64,000 bases of DNA from Mesorhizobium tianshanense (GTDB taxonomy: Bacteria; Pseudomonadota; Alphaproteobacteria; Rhizobiales; Rhizobiaceae). The position numbers were made by a program, and so were the translations under genes. This document shows, piece by piece, positions 25,817 through 34,893 of the stretch (the stretch's first letter is position 1; every line of letters starts with the position of its first letter). The notes under the pieces were generated by a model that ran no database searches, had not been told where the DNA came from, and worked only from the letters and a program-made list of their open reading frames with translations. The DNA lies in NCBI RefSeq assembly GCF_007830515.1, contig NZ_VLKT01000009.1, positions 62,001 to 126,000 on the forward strand. The letters are read 5' to 3'.

Positions 25817-26791
25817 TCAGCGGATGACGGGCTCGCCATGGAAGCGCCGGCGCGAGGGCGGCGAAACGCCGAAGCCGACTTCCATCATCAGCCGCGGCTT
25901 ACGCGTCGGCACGGTGCCCATGTGAAAGCCGAAGGGATCCTCGACAAAGCCCAAACCCGCCTGGCCGGTCAGGGTAACCGGGCTCTGCGCGCCGTAGACG
26001 TCCAGGACCTCTTCCGCCGGATGGCCGACAAGAAGCGTCAGCTGATGCTTGAGGCTGCGGCGGTTGTGGCTGCCCCTGACATAGACATGCGGACCGGTGT
26101 CGGCATCGACCGGATTGAGATAGAAGAAGAATTTCAGCATCCGCCAATCGTCGAGGTCGAAGTGGTATTTGCCAAGCGACGCCAAGTTCTTCTCGGCATC
26201 GGAGACGGAGTTCGTCGGAAAGCTCCACCAGACGCGCGTGGTGATCAGCTTCGCCTGGCTGCCCAGATAGTGGGCGGCGATGTCGAGAAGCAACGGGTCG
26301 CGCTGCACGGTAAGCGCGGCATTGCAGTCGAGGATCCTCTCGAAAAAGTGCCCGCTGAGCAATGGGCGGCCGAAGTGTTTCTCGGCCTCCGCATGCTTGG
26401 TCGGCAGGAACTCCAACCGACGGTCGAAATTGCCGAAGCAAGGCGTGCGCTGCGCGAAGCTGGCGATCTCCTCGTGGATCGACGACGGCAGAACAAGCCC
26501 GGAAAACAGGCCTTCCGAGCGGAGCGCACCGACCACCGCACCACGATCGACACCGGTGAACATCGTTTCCTGGACGTTTTGTGCCGGTCGGACGGGTTTT
26601 GCGCCGCGCCAATGCAACCGCCGCGCCGGCATGGTGCGCGCCAGCATGAACATCGGCAGCCATGCCGGATTCTCGCGAAGGTCCGTCAGATAGGTCGGAA
26701 TCCGCACGGCAATGCGGCGCAGCAGGCTGCCGTTTCGAGCGATCGACTCGAGGCTTGCAGCACCGGATTTGTCAGGGCTTGAAGGGGTCAT
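25817..26791 (-). CDS. phytanoyl-CoA dioxygenase (PhyH)-like protein
   Basis: A 324-aa protein. The second half looks like an Fe(II)/2-oxoglutarate dioxygenase: a candidate HxD in KYHFDLDDWRMLKFFFYLN, then GPHVYVRGSHNRRSL, then FHMGTVPTRKPRL as a distal His and 2OG-binding arginine region. The N-terminal 90 residues (RRIAVRIPTYLTDLRENPAW) are of unknown role. ATG 26791 is used; ATG 26803 is possible. The substrate is unknown. It converges with moaB. Confidence 0.6.
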   Translation of the reverse strand: MTPSSPDKSGAASLESIARNGSLLRRIAVRIPTYLTDLRENPAWLPMFMLARTMPARRLHWRGAKPVRPAQNVQETMFTGVDRGAVVGALRSEGLFSGLVLPSSIHEEIASFAQRTPCFGNFDRRLEFLPTKHAEAEKHFGRPLLSGHFFERILDCNAALTVQRDPLLLDIAAHYLGSQAKLITTRVWWSFPTNSVSDAEKNLASLGKYHFDLDDWRMLKFFFYLNPVDADTGPHVYVRGSHNRRSLKHQLTLLVGHPAEEVLDVYGAQSPVTLTGQAGLGFVEDPFGFHMGTVPTRKPRLMMEVGFGVSPPSRRRFHGEPVIR

Positions 26792-26974
26792 CGGTATCCT
26801 CAACTATCAAAGCAGATCGCTCACTGCTCTGGCGCTACCCACCCAACCGTCCGCCTCAAAAAGAATGGTAACCCGAGGTCAGTTTTTGTGCAATGCACAA
26901 TAAACGACGACCTCGGCAAAAACTTCGGCGAAGGACGCGACTTTCCTCGCCCGCTTACGGGGAGAAGGAAGACC

Positions 26975-27484
26975 TCACTTCGCCGGCGCCACCCAGATCT
27001 CGGCGTCGAGCCTCCTGGTCGCAAGGCCGCGCGCGATGGCTTCGGCGCTGCGGGCATTCTTCGACAAGGCCGCGGCCTGACGCTTGCTGATCAGCAGCCC
27101 TTCGGCCAATGCCCGGTTCCCCGAAAACACCCGCGACAGGAACGGCACGCGACTGCCGCGCGCCCGCGAGAACCGCGCCGGCATGGTTTGCCTGGCCGCA
27201 TGGGCGGCGACCTCGTCGATCCAGCCTTCCGCCAGCCGCGCACCCGGCTCCAGCAGCAGCAGCCAATCTCCCTTGGCCTGCCTGATGCCGGCAGCGATGC
27301 CGCCGCTCGCCACGTAAAGGCAGCCGGCATGTTCGGCAACGCGGTGCGTCTGGTCGGTCGAGCCGCTGTCGCAGACGACGACATCGCGCACCACGCCCTC
27401 GACCGCGCCGCCGATCAGCGAGGCGAGCGTGCGGGCAAGTCTCTCTTCGTCATTCAGGGTCTGGATGAGAACGCTGAGCATCAT
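26975..27484 (-). CDS. family 2 glycosyltransferase-like protein
   Basis: A 169-aa protein with a GT-A fold start: MMLSVLIQTLNDEERLARTL, then VVVCDSGSTDQTHRVAEHAG with the nucleotide-binding D-S-G-S-T-D motif. It lacks the longer acceptor domain of typical GT2 enzymes and is short, so it may be a minimal or specialised transferase. A much longer same-frame reading upstream runs antisense through the radical SAM gene and is not used. It is divergent from that gene. Confidence 0.7.
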   Translation of the reverse strand: MMLSVLIQTLNDEERLARTLASLIGGAVEGVVRDVVVCDSGSTDQTHRVAEHAGCLYVASGGIAAGIRQAKGDWLLLLEPGARLAEGWIDEVAAHAARQTMPARFSRARGSRVPFLSRVFSGNRALAEGLLISKRQAAALSKNARSAEAIARGLATRRLDAEIWVAPAK

Positions 27485-27580
27485 TAGCCGAATAGCGGAA
27501 AGCCGGGCGCAGCGCCAGTTTTGCGTCGCACCATAAAAATGTTCTTGATTTGTTCCCATGAATGAAATAGGAATAATTTC

Positions 27581-28786
27581 ATGAACAGAGCGATTCGACA
27601 GCCAGCCGACAGTCCGTGGGAGAGGGCGAAAATGGAACAGATCGTACGTGCCGACATTGCCGCCTTCGGGGCTGGAAGAGCCGAGATGGCCAATGCAATG
27701 ATCGAGCAGAGCGGCGTCCGTATCCGTCCGGAGCGCAATCGCGGCCGGTCCGCCGGCATCAACCCATCCGGCCGGTTCGAACCGGTCAGCCGGCATGTGT
27801 TCGACGACGGCTGGAATTCGCTGGAGGAGCTGCCGCCTTTCAAGACCGAGGTCCAGGTCGAGAAGCCGCGCACCATCATCACCCGTAACGAATCGCCCGA
27901 CATTTCCTTCGACCGCTCGATCAATCCCTATCGCGGCTGCGAGCATGGCTGCGTCTACTGCTTCGCCCGGCCGACGCACAGCTTCATGGGTCTGTCGCCG
28001 GGGCTGGATTTCGAATCGAAGCTGTTCGCCAAGCCGGATGCGGCGCGGCTGCTCGACAAGGAACTGTCGAAGGACGGTTACCAGCCGCGCACCATCGCCA
28101 TCGGCACCAACACCGATCCCTACCAGCCGATCGAGAAGCAATACCGGATCATGCGCGAGATCCTCGAAGTGCTGGAGGCGCGCGGCCACCCGGTCGGCAT
28201 CGTCACCAAATCCGCGCTGGTGACGCGCGACATCGACATTCTGTCGCGCATGGCCGAACGCGGGCTGGCCAAGGTGGCGCTGTCGGTGACGACGCTCGAC
28301 CGGATGCTGGCCAGAACGATGGAGCCACGCGCGTCGACGCCGACCAAGCGGCTGGAGGCGATCAGGCAGCTTTCGGATGCGGGCATTCCGGCCTCGGTCA
28401 TGGTCGCGCCGATCATCCCCGGCCTGACCGATCAGGAGATGGAACGCATCCTCGATTCGGCACGTGCAGCAGGAGCGCGCGAGGCCGGCTATGTCGTGCT
28501 GCGCCTGCCGCTGGAGGTCTCGCCGATCTTCAAGGATTGGCTGCTGCGCCATTATCCGGACCGCTACCGTCACGTGATGTCGCTGATCCGCTCGATGCGC
28601 GACGGCAAGGATTACGATTCGGAATGGGGCAAGCGCATGAAAGGCTCCGGCCCCTATGCCTGGCAGATCGGCCGGCGCTTCGAGATCGCCGCCAAAAGGC
28701 TTGGCCTCAATGCCGAGCGGCGGTCGCTCAGGACCGACCAGTTCATCGCCGCGGCCAAGGCGACCGAGCAACTGATGTTGCTGTGA
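27581..28786 (+). CDS. PA0069-family radical SAM protein
   Basis: A 401-aa radical SAM enzyme with C120-x3-C124-x2-C127 (RGCEHGCVYCFARP), which binds the [4Fe-4S] cluster that cleaves SAM. Typical neighbours in the family, NRGRSAGINPSGRFEP and DDGWNSL before the cluster and GTNTDPYQPIE after it, are present. The family resembles the SplB/ELP3-like group and its reaction is not established. AGGAA nine bases before ATG 27581 supports this start; ATG 27689 would trim a non-conserved leader. Confidence 0.88.
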   Translation: MNRAIRQPADSPWERAKMEQIVRADIAAFGAGRAEMANAMIEQSGVRIRPERNRGRSAGINPSGRFEPVSRHVFDDGWNSLEELPPFKTEVQVEKPRTIITRNESPDISFDRSINPYRGCEHGCVYCFARPTHSFMGLSPGLDFESKLFAKPDAARLLDKELSKDGYQPRTIAIGTNTDPYQPIEKQYRIMREILEVLEARGHPVGIVTKSALVTRDIDILSRMAERGLAKVALSVTTLDRMLARTMEPRASTPTKRLEAIRQLSDAGIPASVMVAPIIPGLTDQEMERILDSARAAGAREAGYVVLRLPLEVSPIFKDWLLRHYPDRYRHVMSLIRSMRDGKDYDSEWGKRMKGSGPYAWQIGRRFEIAAKRLGLNAERRSLRTDQFIAAAKATEQLMLL

Positions 28787-28941
28787 AGACATCATGCGCC
28801 GCCGTTGCCGGCGGCACATGAAAAAATCCCGTCCGGCCTGTCCTGTCCCCGGGCTTGCAGACGGTGCCCTCTGGGTCCGGTGCCCCACCCGACCCGGAGG
28901 GGCTTGCGGAGAATCGGAGCCGATGCGAACCTCGCCGCAAC

Positions 28942-29637
28942 ATGGCTCGCGCGCGCTCTGATTCTCCGCTTCTCTTCGAAATCGTCGAGAGACCCGATTT
29001 CGCCTTCGAGACGAAGGCGATGGCCGAAGGTCTATGGCCGGTGGCGGGAATGGACGAGGCTGGCCGCGGCCCGCTCGCCGGACCGGTCGTCGCGGCAGCG
29101 GTGGTGCTCGATCCCGCCAACATTCCCGACGGTCTCGACGATTCCAAGCGCCTTAACCATCTGCAGCGTGAGGCGCTGTTCCTAAAAATCCTCGGATCCG
29201 CTCTTGGCGTGTCAATGGCCTCGGTCAGCGCGGAAGGCATCGATGACAGCAATATCCTCAAGGCCAGCCTCGAGGCGATGCGTCGCGCGCTGGTCGGCTT
29301 GCCGGTGCAGCCGAAACTGGCGCTCGCCGATGGCCGCGACGTGCCGCCGGGCCTGCCTTGCCCGGGCCGCGCGCTGATCAAGGGCGACCAGCGCTCGCAG
29401 TCGATCGCCGCCGCCTCGATCGTGGCCAAGGTGATGCGCGACCGCATGATGTGCGGCTGCGGCAGCCATCACGCGCAATACGGTTTCGAGGTCCACATGG
29501 GTTACGCCACGGTCCGCCACCGCACGGCGATCGAGGTGCATGGACCGGTGGCGCGGCTGCACCGCGCCTCCTTCGCACCGTTCCGGCTCGGCGGCACCGA
29601 AGTGGCTGATGAAGAGAGTCTTGCTGGCTTGGATTGA
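28942..29637 (+). CDS. rnhB: ribonuclease HII
   Basis: RNase HII removes ribonucleotides and RNA primers from DNA in the cytoplasm. The 231-aa product has the acidic core motifs [19 protein letters not shown] and LADGRDVP, and the substrate-recognition [15 protein letters not shown] near the C-terminus. The ATG at 28942 is preferred; the open frame further upstream lacks family features. It is followed by a palindrome half-site and then a bidirectional terminator shared with the atp operon. Confidence 0.94.
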   Translation: MARARSDSPLLFEIVERPDFAFETKAMAEGLWPVAGMDEAGRGPLAGPVVAAAVVLDPANIPDGLDDSKRLNHLQREALFLKILGSALGVSMASVSAEGIDDSNILKASLEAMRRALVGLPVQPKLALADGRDVPPGLPCPGRALIKGDQRSQSIAAASIVAKVMRDRMMCGCGSHHAQYGFEVHMGYATVRHRTAIEVHGPVARLHRASFAPFRLGGTEVADEESLAGLD

Positions 29638-29660
29638 GGAGAAAGCGACGGCGACAGCCA

Positions 29661-29684
29661 ATCTCCCTCCTTGAGGGGTGAGAT
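29661..29684. repeat. solo half of the glyS-type palindrome
   Basis: ATCTCCCTCCTTGAGGGGTG… closely resembles the 23-bp terminal repeat of the element inside glyS (680-702). Here it stands alone after rnhB, without the partner repeat. Confidence 0.55.
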
Positions 29685-29701
29685 TATCCGCGCCACAATA
29701 A

Positions 29702-29729
29702 AAAGCCGCCAGGTCTCCCAGGCGGCTTT
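29702..29729. terminator. bidirectional terminator between rnhB and atpF
   Basis: AAAGCCGCC at 29702-29710 pairs with GGCGGCTTT at 29721-29729 around a 10-nt loop. A-rich sequence precedes and TTTC follows, so it can stop both rnhB (plus) and the atp operon (minus), which converge here. Confidence 0.75.
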
Positions 29730-29755
29730 CGAAGAACTCCTCGATAAACTCTCGC

Positions 29756-30247
29756 TTAATTCAGTTTGGACTTCACGTCCTGAAGCGAGGCCTTGAACAG
29801 GTCGGCGCCGGCCTTGGCGTCGATCTTGCCGGCGAGCAGCGTGCGAGCGGCTTCGACGGCGATATCGACGGCACTGGCGCGCACCTCACCAATCGCCTCG
29901 CGCTCGGCTTGGCCGATCTTCAGTTCGGCAAGTGCGGTGCGCCGGGTGACGTAGTCCTCGGTCTTCTTGTGCGCCTCGGCGGCCAGCATGTCGGCCTCGC
30001 GCTTGGCGGCTGCGACGATGTCGGCGGCCTCCTGCTCGGCTTCCTTGCGCTTGCGCTGATATTGGCCGAGCAGTTGCTGGGCCTCCTCGCGCAGCCGGCG
30101 CGCGTCCTCAAGCTCGTTGCTGATCTTGTCGGCGCGAGCATCGAGCGCCTTGGCGATCAGCCCGGGCACCTTGATGTAGACGGCGATGCCAAGAAAAATG
30201 ACGAGGGCAACCGTGGCCCAAAGCGTTGCAAGTGATGTGGCGTCCAT
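29756..30247 (-). CDS. atpF: F0F1 ATP synthase subunit b
   Basis: The peripheral-stalk b subunit, which links F0 to F1. The 163-aa protein has an N-terminal membrane helix (ATVALVIFLGIAVYIKV) and a long charged coiled coil with typical b-subunit stretches (LDARADKISNELEDARRLREEAQ, split over the stalk). It is the last gene of the operon atpI-B-E-b'-b, starting 10 bp after the b' gene. The ATG at 30247 is taken because the upstream open frame overlaps b'. Confidence 0.95.
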   Translation of the reverse strand: MDATSLATLWATVALVIFLGIAVYIKVPGLIAKALDARADKISNELEDARRLREEAQQLLGQYQRKRKEAEQEAADIVAAAKREADMLAAEAHKKTEDYVTRRTALAELKIGQAEREAIGEVRASAVDIAVEAARTLLAGKIDAKAGADLFKASLQDVKSKLN

Positions 30248-30257
30248 GATGCGTTCC

Positions 30258-30857
30258 TCACCGGGCCACGGATTTGACGGCCGCCGCGATCTCGGCCTTG
30301 CTGGCCTTGCCGCCGACAAGCGCCTCGACGATGGCCGAAGCAGTGTCCTCGGCGATCGTGCCGACTTCCTTCATGGCGGTGGCCTTGATGGACGAAATGC
30401 GCGCCTCGGCTTCGCCAAGCTTCTGGTCGAGGGCAGCCTCGACCTTCTTGCGGGCAGTCTCGGCTTCCGCCTTGGCAGCATCGCTGGCCTGCTGGCCGAT
30501 TGCATTGGCCTTTGTCTTGGCCTCCGCCAGTTCCTGCTCATAGGCAGCAACGGCGGCATCGGCCTCGCCCTTCAGCCGGGCGGCATGGTCGAGGTCCTGC
30601 GTGATGCGGTCGTTGCGGACGTCGATGATGCCGCCGACACGCGGCATCACCACCTTCTTCAGGAACAGGTAGAACAGCCCGAAGGTGATCGCCAGCCACA
30701 GAATCTGCGACGGAAACGTCGCCGGATCGAATGGCGGGAACACGCCGTGCCCCTCGGCGGGCACGCCGGTTTCGGAATGCGTATCGCCTTCCGTGCCGGT
30801 ATGGCCGCCTTCGACGGCGGGCGCGGACTCTTGCGCAAAGGCAGATGTCACGAACAT
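30258..30857 (-). CDS. F0F1 ATP synthase subunit b'
   Basis: The second, diverged stalk subunit typical of alphaproteobacteria and cyanobacteria; it forms a heterodimer with b. The 199-aa product has an N-terminal segment with an FAQESAP-like signal or flexible region, one membrane helix (ILWLAITFGLFYLFLKKVV) and a long coiled coil rich in Ala, Glu and Lys. It lies between atpE and atpF in the operon. Confidence 0.94.
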   Translation of the reverse strand: MFVTSAFAQESAPAVEGGHTGTEGDTHSETGVPAEGHGVFPPFDPATFPSQILWLAITFGLFYLFLKKVVMPRVGGIIDVRNDRITQDLDHAARLKGEADAAVAAYEQELAEAKTKANAIGQQASDAAKAEAETARKKVEAALDQKLGEAEARISSIKATAMKEVGTIAEDTASAIVEALVGGKASKAEIAAAVKSVAR

Positions 30858-30933
30858 GGACTATCCCCGATATTCAGGCCCGCCGCTGGATTGCGGCCGG
30901 CCCGTCCAAACCCAATGTTAGCCGAACAGGGGC

Positions 30934-31158
30934 TCAGCCGAACAGGGCCAGAAGCGCGATGAGAAGGGAGAAGATGCCCAGCGCTTCGGTCACGGCGAAG
31001 CCGAAGATCAGGCGGCCGAACTGGCCATCCGCGGCCGACGGATTGCGCAGCGCGCCCGCCAGATAGCTGCCGAAGATGTTACCGAGGCCAATACCGGCGC
31101 CACCCATGCCGAGGCATGCGATGCCGGCACCGATATACTTTGCTGCTTCTGCTTCCAT
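30934..31158 (-). CDS. atpE: F0F1 ATP synthase subunit c
   Basis: The rotor-ring proteolipid. The 74-aa hairpin has two membrane helices: a glycine-rich first one ([20 protein letters not shown]) and a second with the proton-binding glutamate in [16 protein letters not shown]. The polar loop RNPSAADG joins them. ATG 31158 gives the normal length. Confidence 0.97.
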   Translation of the reverse strand: MEAEAAKYIGAGIACLGMGGAGIGLGNIFGSYLAGALRNPSAADGQFGRLIFGFAVTEALGIFSLLIALLALFG

Positions 31159-31236
31159 GTTTTCAACTCCTTTGGATCTAAAATTCCGTTGCGATTCCAT
31201 CCGGCAGCAATGCCGGAAACTCTTGGTCAGCCTGGG

Positions 31237-31995
31237 TCAGTGCCCGGGATGCAGGGCGTCGTTCAGATACATGCAGGTCAGCACGGCAAAGACGTAGGCC
31301 TGCAGGAAGGCGACCAGCAGTTCCAGCGCCGTCAGCGCCACGGCCATCGCCAGCGGCAGGACCGATCCGGCAATGCCAAGCGTGCCGAGCGCGCTCAGGC
31401 TCACCACGAAGCCCGAGAACACCTTCAGCGTGATGTGGCCGGCCAGCATGTTGGCGAACAGACGAACCGAGAGGCTGACCGGGCGCGAGACGAAGGAAAT
31501 CACCTCGATCAGCACCACCAGCGGCAGCAGGTAGACCGGCACGCCATGCGGGACGAATAGTTTCAGGAAACCAATGCCGTGCTTCATGAAGCCGTAGACG
31601 ATGACGGTTCCGATCACCAGCGCGGCAAGGCCGAAGGTGACGATGATGTGACTGGTGACGGTGAAGAAATACGGGAAAAGACCGAGCAGATTGGCGACGA
31701 GCACGAACATGAACAGCGAAAACACGAAGGGGAAAAACTTCATGCCTTGCGTTCCGGCTGCGTCCCTCAGCATGTTGCCGACAAATTCGTAGGCCATTTC
31801 CGAGATCGACTGAAGACGGGTGGGCACGAGGCTGCGGCTCGAGGTGGTGAGATAGAGAAACGCCGACGCGACGGCGACTGTCGCGACCATGAAAAGAGCC
31901 GAATTGGTGAAGGACAGATCGTAGCCGCCGATGTTGATTGGAATCAACTTGACGATGTTGAACTGGTGGATCGGATCGACCTTGTCAGCAGCCAC
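31237..31995 (-). CDS. atpB: F0F1 ATP synthase subunit a
   Basis: The stator half of the proton channel. The 252-aa protein has the expected hydrophobic helices and the essential arginine in the conserved [15 protein letters not shown] segment; it ends with a helix carrying the [12 protein letters not shown] stretch. It lies between atpI and atpE on the minus strand. Confidence 0.97.
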   Translation of the reverse strand: MAADKVDPIHQFNIVKLIPINIGGYDLSFTNSALFMVATVAVASAFLYLTTSSRSLVPTRLQSISEMAYEFVGNMLRDAAGTQGMKFFPFVFSLFMFVLVANLLGLFPYFFTVTSHIIVTFGLAALVIGTVIVYGFMKHGIGFLKLFVPHGVPVYLLPLVVLIEVISFVSRPVSLSVRLFANMLAGHITLKVFSGFVVSLSALGTLGIAGSVLPLAMAVALTALELLVAFLQAYVFAVLTCMYLNDALHPGH

Positions 31996-32064
31996 TTTAA
32001 ATCCCCATCAAAGCCGCAAGCGGCTTTAGTGTCCTGTTCGTTGCGCCGGCAAGCGGCCTCAAGT

Positions 32065-32463
32065 TCATTCTTTCGGATCGCGCGTTTTATCGCCCTGTCC
32101 GAATTCCGCCATAAGCCCTGCGGAACGCAGGACGTTGAGCACGCCGGCGCCAAAACCCAGCAGCAAGAAAACGATCAGACCCCATGGCGATGTCCCCGCC
32201 AGACGGTCGATGATCCAGCCGATGCCGGCGCCAACCACTATCCCGGCGATGAACTCGCTGGACAGCTTGAGCGCCTGGCCATATCCGGCCGCACTGCCCG
32301 CTTTCGCGTCGTCTTTCCCCTCGAGCCGGTCCGGCCGCCTTGTCGCAAGCGATGCTTCAAGGTCACGCCGGCGGCGCTCAAGATCGTCGTCGCGGATGTC
32401 GGCTTGACGCTGTTTGCCGCGGCCGGTTTCTCCGGTTCCGTCTGGCCCATTCATGTCGGCCAT
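32065..32463 (-). CDS. atpI: AtpI, ATP synthase assembly/accessory protein
   Basis: A 132-aa protein with a charged N-terminal half and two C-terminal membrane segments (SEFIAGIVVGAGIGWIIDRL and WGLIVFLLLGFGAGVLNVLR). This is the AtpI-type pattern at the head of the alphaproteobacterial F0 operon. It assists c-ring assembly or magnesium handling. The likely promoter lies in the AT-rich 32520-32605 region upstream. Confidence 0.88.
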   Translation of the reverse strand: MADMNGPDGTGETGRGKQRQADIRDDDLERRRRDLEASLATRRPDRLEGKDDAKAGSAAGYGQALKLSSEFIAGIVVGAGIGWIIDRLAGTSPWGLIVFLLLGFGAGVLNVLRSAGLMAEFGQGDKTRDPKE

Positions 32464-32705
32464 CGCAACCCCCTTGCCCGGTCAGATCGTCGCCGTCCGT
32501 CCGCTCTTAAGTCGCCGGCAACATAGTTAGAGGGTCCGCGCCCGTCAAGCCACGGGCAGAACTTCAGCCTTAAGTATTTTTCTAATTAAAATCAATAACT
32601 TGCCAAGGTGCGACATCGTGCCCGATACCGTCGTTGGCGTGCCGCGGCCGAATCCCTCCGGCGACGGGTCTTCGATCGACCGCGCCTGGAGCCTTGCCGA
32701 ACCGC

Positions 32706-34052
32706 TCAGCTCCAACCGCCGCCATAGGTGCGGTAGAAGATATGCAGGCCGATCTTGGTCATTTTTTTCATCGTTCGCGCCCAGCCCGGATTGACGTAGT
32801 TGGCGTAGTAATGGGTCGACGATCCCACTTCCGGGATGAAGACCTTGCCGGCGGTGACCGCCATGGCGACATCCTGCGCAATTCTGTAGTTGGCGGGGCT
32901 CTGGATGCGCTTCTTCCTGCCGTCGCAGGCGAAGGAGAACTGGCAGCGGTTGAACCACTTGTCGTTCTGGTAGACGACGCCGCAGATCGAGTTTGGATAG
33001 GCCGGATTGCGGACGCGATTGAGGATAACCTGGGCGACGGCAGCCTGGCCGCGCACGGTTTCGCCGCGCGCCTCGAAGTAGATGCCATTGGCGAGGCAAG
33101 TCTGTTCCTTCTTGGAGAAGACGCTCGCCGGCAGCGGAGTCTGCATCCACGAATGATCGCCCTTGGCTATCGGCGGAATGAAGCGGCCATCGTTCGGCTT
33201 CTCGTCCTGAAGCAAGGCCTCGAAGGGCGAAGCCTGCGCATAGTCGGGCGCGGCCGGGGCGTAGGCGGTCGCCAGGACGTCGGGGTGGTCATTGTTGACC
33301 AGTGCGGCAAGCATGGCCGGCACGCCGGGATCCGGCTTCTTGTCGACGCGCGCGTGGAACGCGGCGGCAATCTGGATCTCCTTGCCTTTGATCTCGGGCT
33401 TGGCGAAAGCCATCTTCAGGCCGCCGTCCATGCTCGGGCGAAGCAGCGAGGAGGTGCGCTCGAAGATCGAGCCGGCATTGAAGTTCTTCGGTGGCGCGAC
33501 CGGAGAGACCATGATGATGCGGCCCTTCTTGTCGGCACGCATGATGCGGTCCTCGTCGGGCGTCGCGCTGGCCACGCTGCCCTTGCCGCGAAACGAGACG
33601 GCGCCGATGCCGGGCAGCCGGACGCCGGAACCCGAGATCGAACCGGTGGTGTCGGAATCAAGGAAAGGCATTTCGGCGGCATGGACCGAGCCGGCGACGG
33701 ATTTCTCGACATAGGCGTTCCAGCGGGCGTTCGGCGCCTTGAGGCCGGAAACCAGGCTTCCCATGTCCTGGTAGGCGATGACAGAGGGAAAGCCGACCCA
33801 GATGCCAAGCCCAATGACCAGAGGAGAGACAAGTGAACGTCCTTTCTGACCGGCGGCGGCGAGCTGCGTCAAAATACGTCGATGCGCGGAACTCTTGGGA
33901 AAGCCGACCCGAGCGCACAGACCAACAATTGACGGAGACAGGAGCGAACTTTTTTTCTCACCGGCGGCGGCAATCAGCCGCTTCATTACACGTCGATGCA
34001 CGGAACTCTCCAGAAACGCAACGGACCCCACTGGAGAGGCACGATGATGCAT
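32706..34052 (-). CDS. cell wall hydrolase, SleB/CwlJ family
   Basis: A 448-aa protein whose C-terminal third is a hydrolase_2 (SleB) domain with the catalytic glutamate in LANGIYFEARGETVRGQAAV and family motifs VILNRVRNPAYPNSICGVVY and QFSFACDG. A low-complexity middle links it to an N-terminal hydrophobic region that could be a membrane anchor. The first 80 residues hold two tandem copies of a 38-residue unit (SVHRR…GFPKS / SAHRR…GFPSV), so the true start may lie at the second copy (MTQL-like LTQLAAAGQ). It probably cleaves peptidoglycan. Confidence 0.82.
   Translation of the reverse strand: MHHRASPVGSVAFLESSVHRRVMKRLIAAAGEKKSSLLSPSIVGLCARVGFPKSSAHRRILTQLAAAGQKGRSLVSPLVIGLGIWVGFPSVIAYQDMGSLVSGLKAPNARWNAYVEKSVAGSVHAAEMPFLDSDTTGSISGSGVRLPGIGAVSFRGKGSVASATPDEDRIMRADKKGRIIMVSPVAPPKNFNAGSIFERTSSLLRPSMDGGLKMAFAKPEIKGKEIQIAAAFHARVDKKPDPGVPAMLAALVNNDHPDVLATAYAPAAPDYAQASPFEALLQDEKPNDGRFIPPIAKGDHSWMQTPLPASVFSKKEQTCLANGIYFEARGETVRGQAAVAQVILNRVRNPAYPNSICGVVYQNDKWFNRCQFSFACDGRKKRIQSPANYRIAQDVAMAVTAGKVFIPEVGSSTHYYANYVNPGWARTMKKMTKIGLHIFYRTYGGGWS
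33781..34005. repeat. diverged tandem duplication at the 5' end of the cell wall hydrolase gene
   Basis: Two in-frame copies with a 114-bp period: CGTCGATGCACGGAA at 33991-34005 and CGTCGATGCGCGGAA at 33877-33891 mark matching positions. The second copy is one codon shorter. The units are diverged, so the duplication is not recent. Confidence 0.7.
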
Positions 34053-34106
34053 TAACCTTGATGGGGCGTTAACAGGTTCGATCGTGTTTTCCCTGTCGAT
34101 CTGAAG

Positions 34107-34215
34107 TCAGGCGCTTTTGCGGCCATGTTCGGGCCGAAGAAAGATCGGCCAGGCGATCAGCGCGCAAAAAGCCGCACCCATCCACACGCCCGTCCACGCC
34201 CAAAACGCGCGGTGC
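34107..34215 (-). other. possible small membrane ORF or gene 3' remnant
   Basis: Directly downstream of the displaced der 3' copy, the reverse strand reads VWMGAAFCALIAWPIFLRPE then HGRKSA and a stop. This is a membrane-segment-like tail with no convincing start. It may be the end of a gene that once followed der. Confidence 0.35.
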
Positions 34216-34476
34216 TCAGCGGCGTTTTTTCGCCCTGCCGGCGAACGGATTTTCCGAGGTGCGCAAGGCGATGCGGATCGGCACGCCTGGCATGTCGAAG
34301 GCTTCGCGCAGACTGTTGGAGAGATAACGAACATAGGATTGCGGCATAGCGTCCGGCCGTGAGCAGGACACGACGAAGCCCGGCGGCCGCGTCTTGGCCT
34401 GCGTGACATATTTGATCTTCAGCCGGCGCCCCGCCACGGCGGGCGGCGGATGATGCGTGAGAATGCCTTCCAGCCA
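34215..34476 (-). pseudogene. displaced 3' end of der (attachment-site-like copy)
   Basis: 262 bp at about 97% identity with the 3' end of the intact der gene (40261-40522), at a constant offset of 6046 bp and in the same orientation. It encodes the last ~87 residues of Der ([20 protein letters not shown] onwards, to AGRAKKRR and the stop). Upstream of 34476 the sequence no longer matches der. The visible differences include gcggcata/gcggcatc and tgatgcgtgag/tggtgcgccag. Confidence 0.88.
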
Positions 34477-34893
34477 TGCCTTGGACGCCTCGAAGTTAGG
34501 CACCGCTGTCCAGCGCTTCTGACCCGTCGATGGTGACATCCGTAGCCAAGGCTCTGCGGTGGGAGCGTTCAATTTTCCGGTCGCAGCCGAGTTGCGGTTG
34601 GCTAAATTAAGTTCGATGACCACTGGGGTATGAGCTGGAGCCGCCGCCGCGGCGCAGATCGCAGTGAATGGGTGGCCGAGTGGCGAATTATTTCAATCAC
34701 TTGGAGAGCGGCGGGGTCTGGAAGTTTGGCGTTTGTCTCGCTGGCCGAGAGCGACCCCCATGCGCGCCGTGCACCAAGCCCATGACCGCAACGAGAGCGC
34801 AGCAACGGTTCAGGTGGAAAGCGTTTGTTCATTGAGCCGCAACCAAGACCATCAGCGACTCCTGAAATGGCGAGCGGTGGCGTGCTGGTCCGG
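34477..34893. other. gene-poor island edge
   Basis: About 415 bp with no convincing gene. An in-frame extension of the der remnant runs to 34623 but is unlike Der. A GGTGGCCGAGTGG word near 34671 recalls a tRNA D-arm, yet no tRNA can be folded around it. Confidence 0.35.

Noticed and set aside
28795..28815. GCCGCCG…CGGCGGC hairpin after the radical SAM gene as a terminator
   Set aside because: The stem is GC-rich but short and has no U-tract; rnhB follows in the same direction.
27488..28888. Long minus-strand open frame continuous with the glycosyltransferase gene
   Set aside because: It runs antisense through the radical SAM gene and shows no domain of its own; only the 169-codon C-terminal part is protein-like.
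32540..32557. GCCCGT-CAAGCC-ACGGGC hairpin as the cell wall hydrolase terminator
   Set aside because: The stem is only 6 bp and no U-run follows; it may equally be part of the atpI promoter region.
34660..34760. tRNA-like GGTGGCCGAGTGG word
   Set aside because: It recalls a tRNA-Ser/Leu D-arm, but no acceptor stem, anticodon stem or T-arm (GGTTCGA) can be placed around it.
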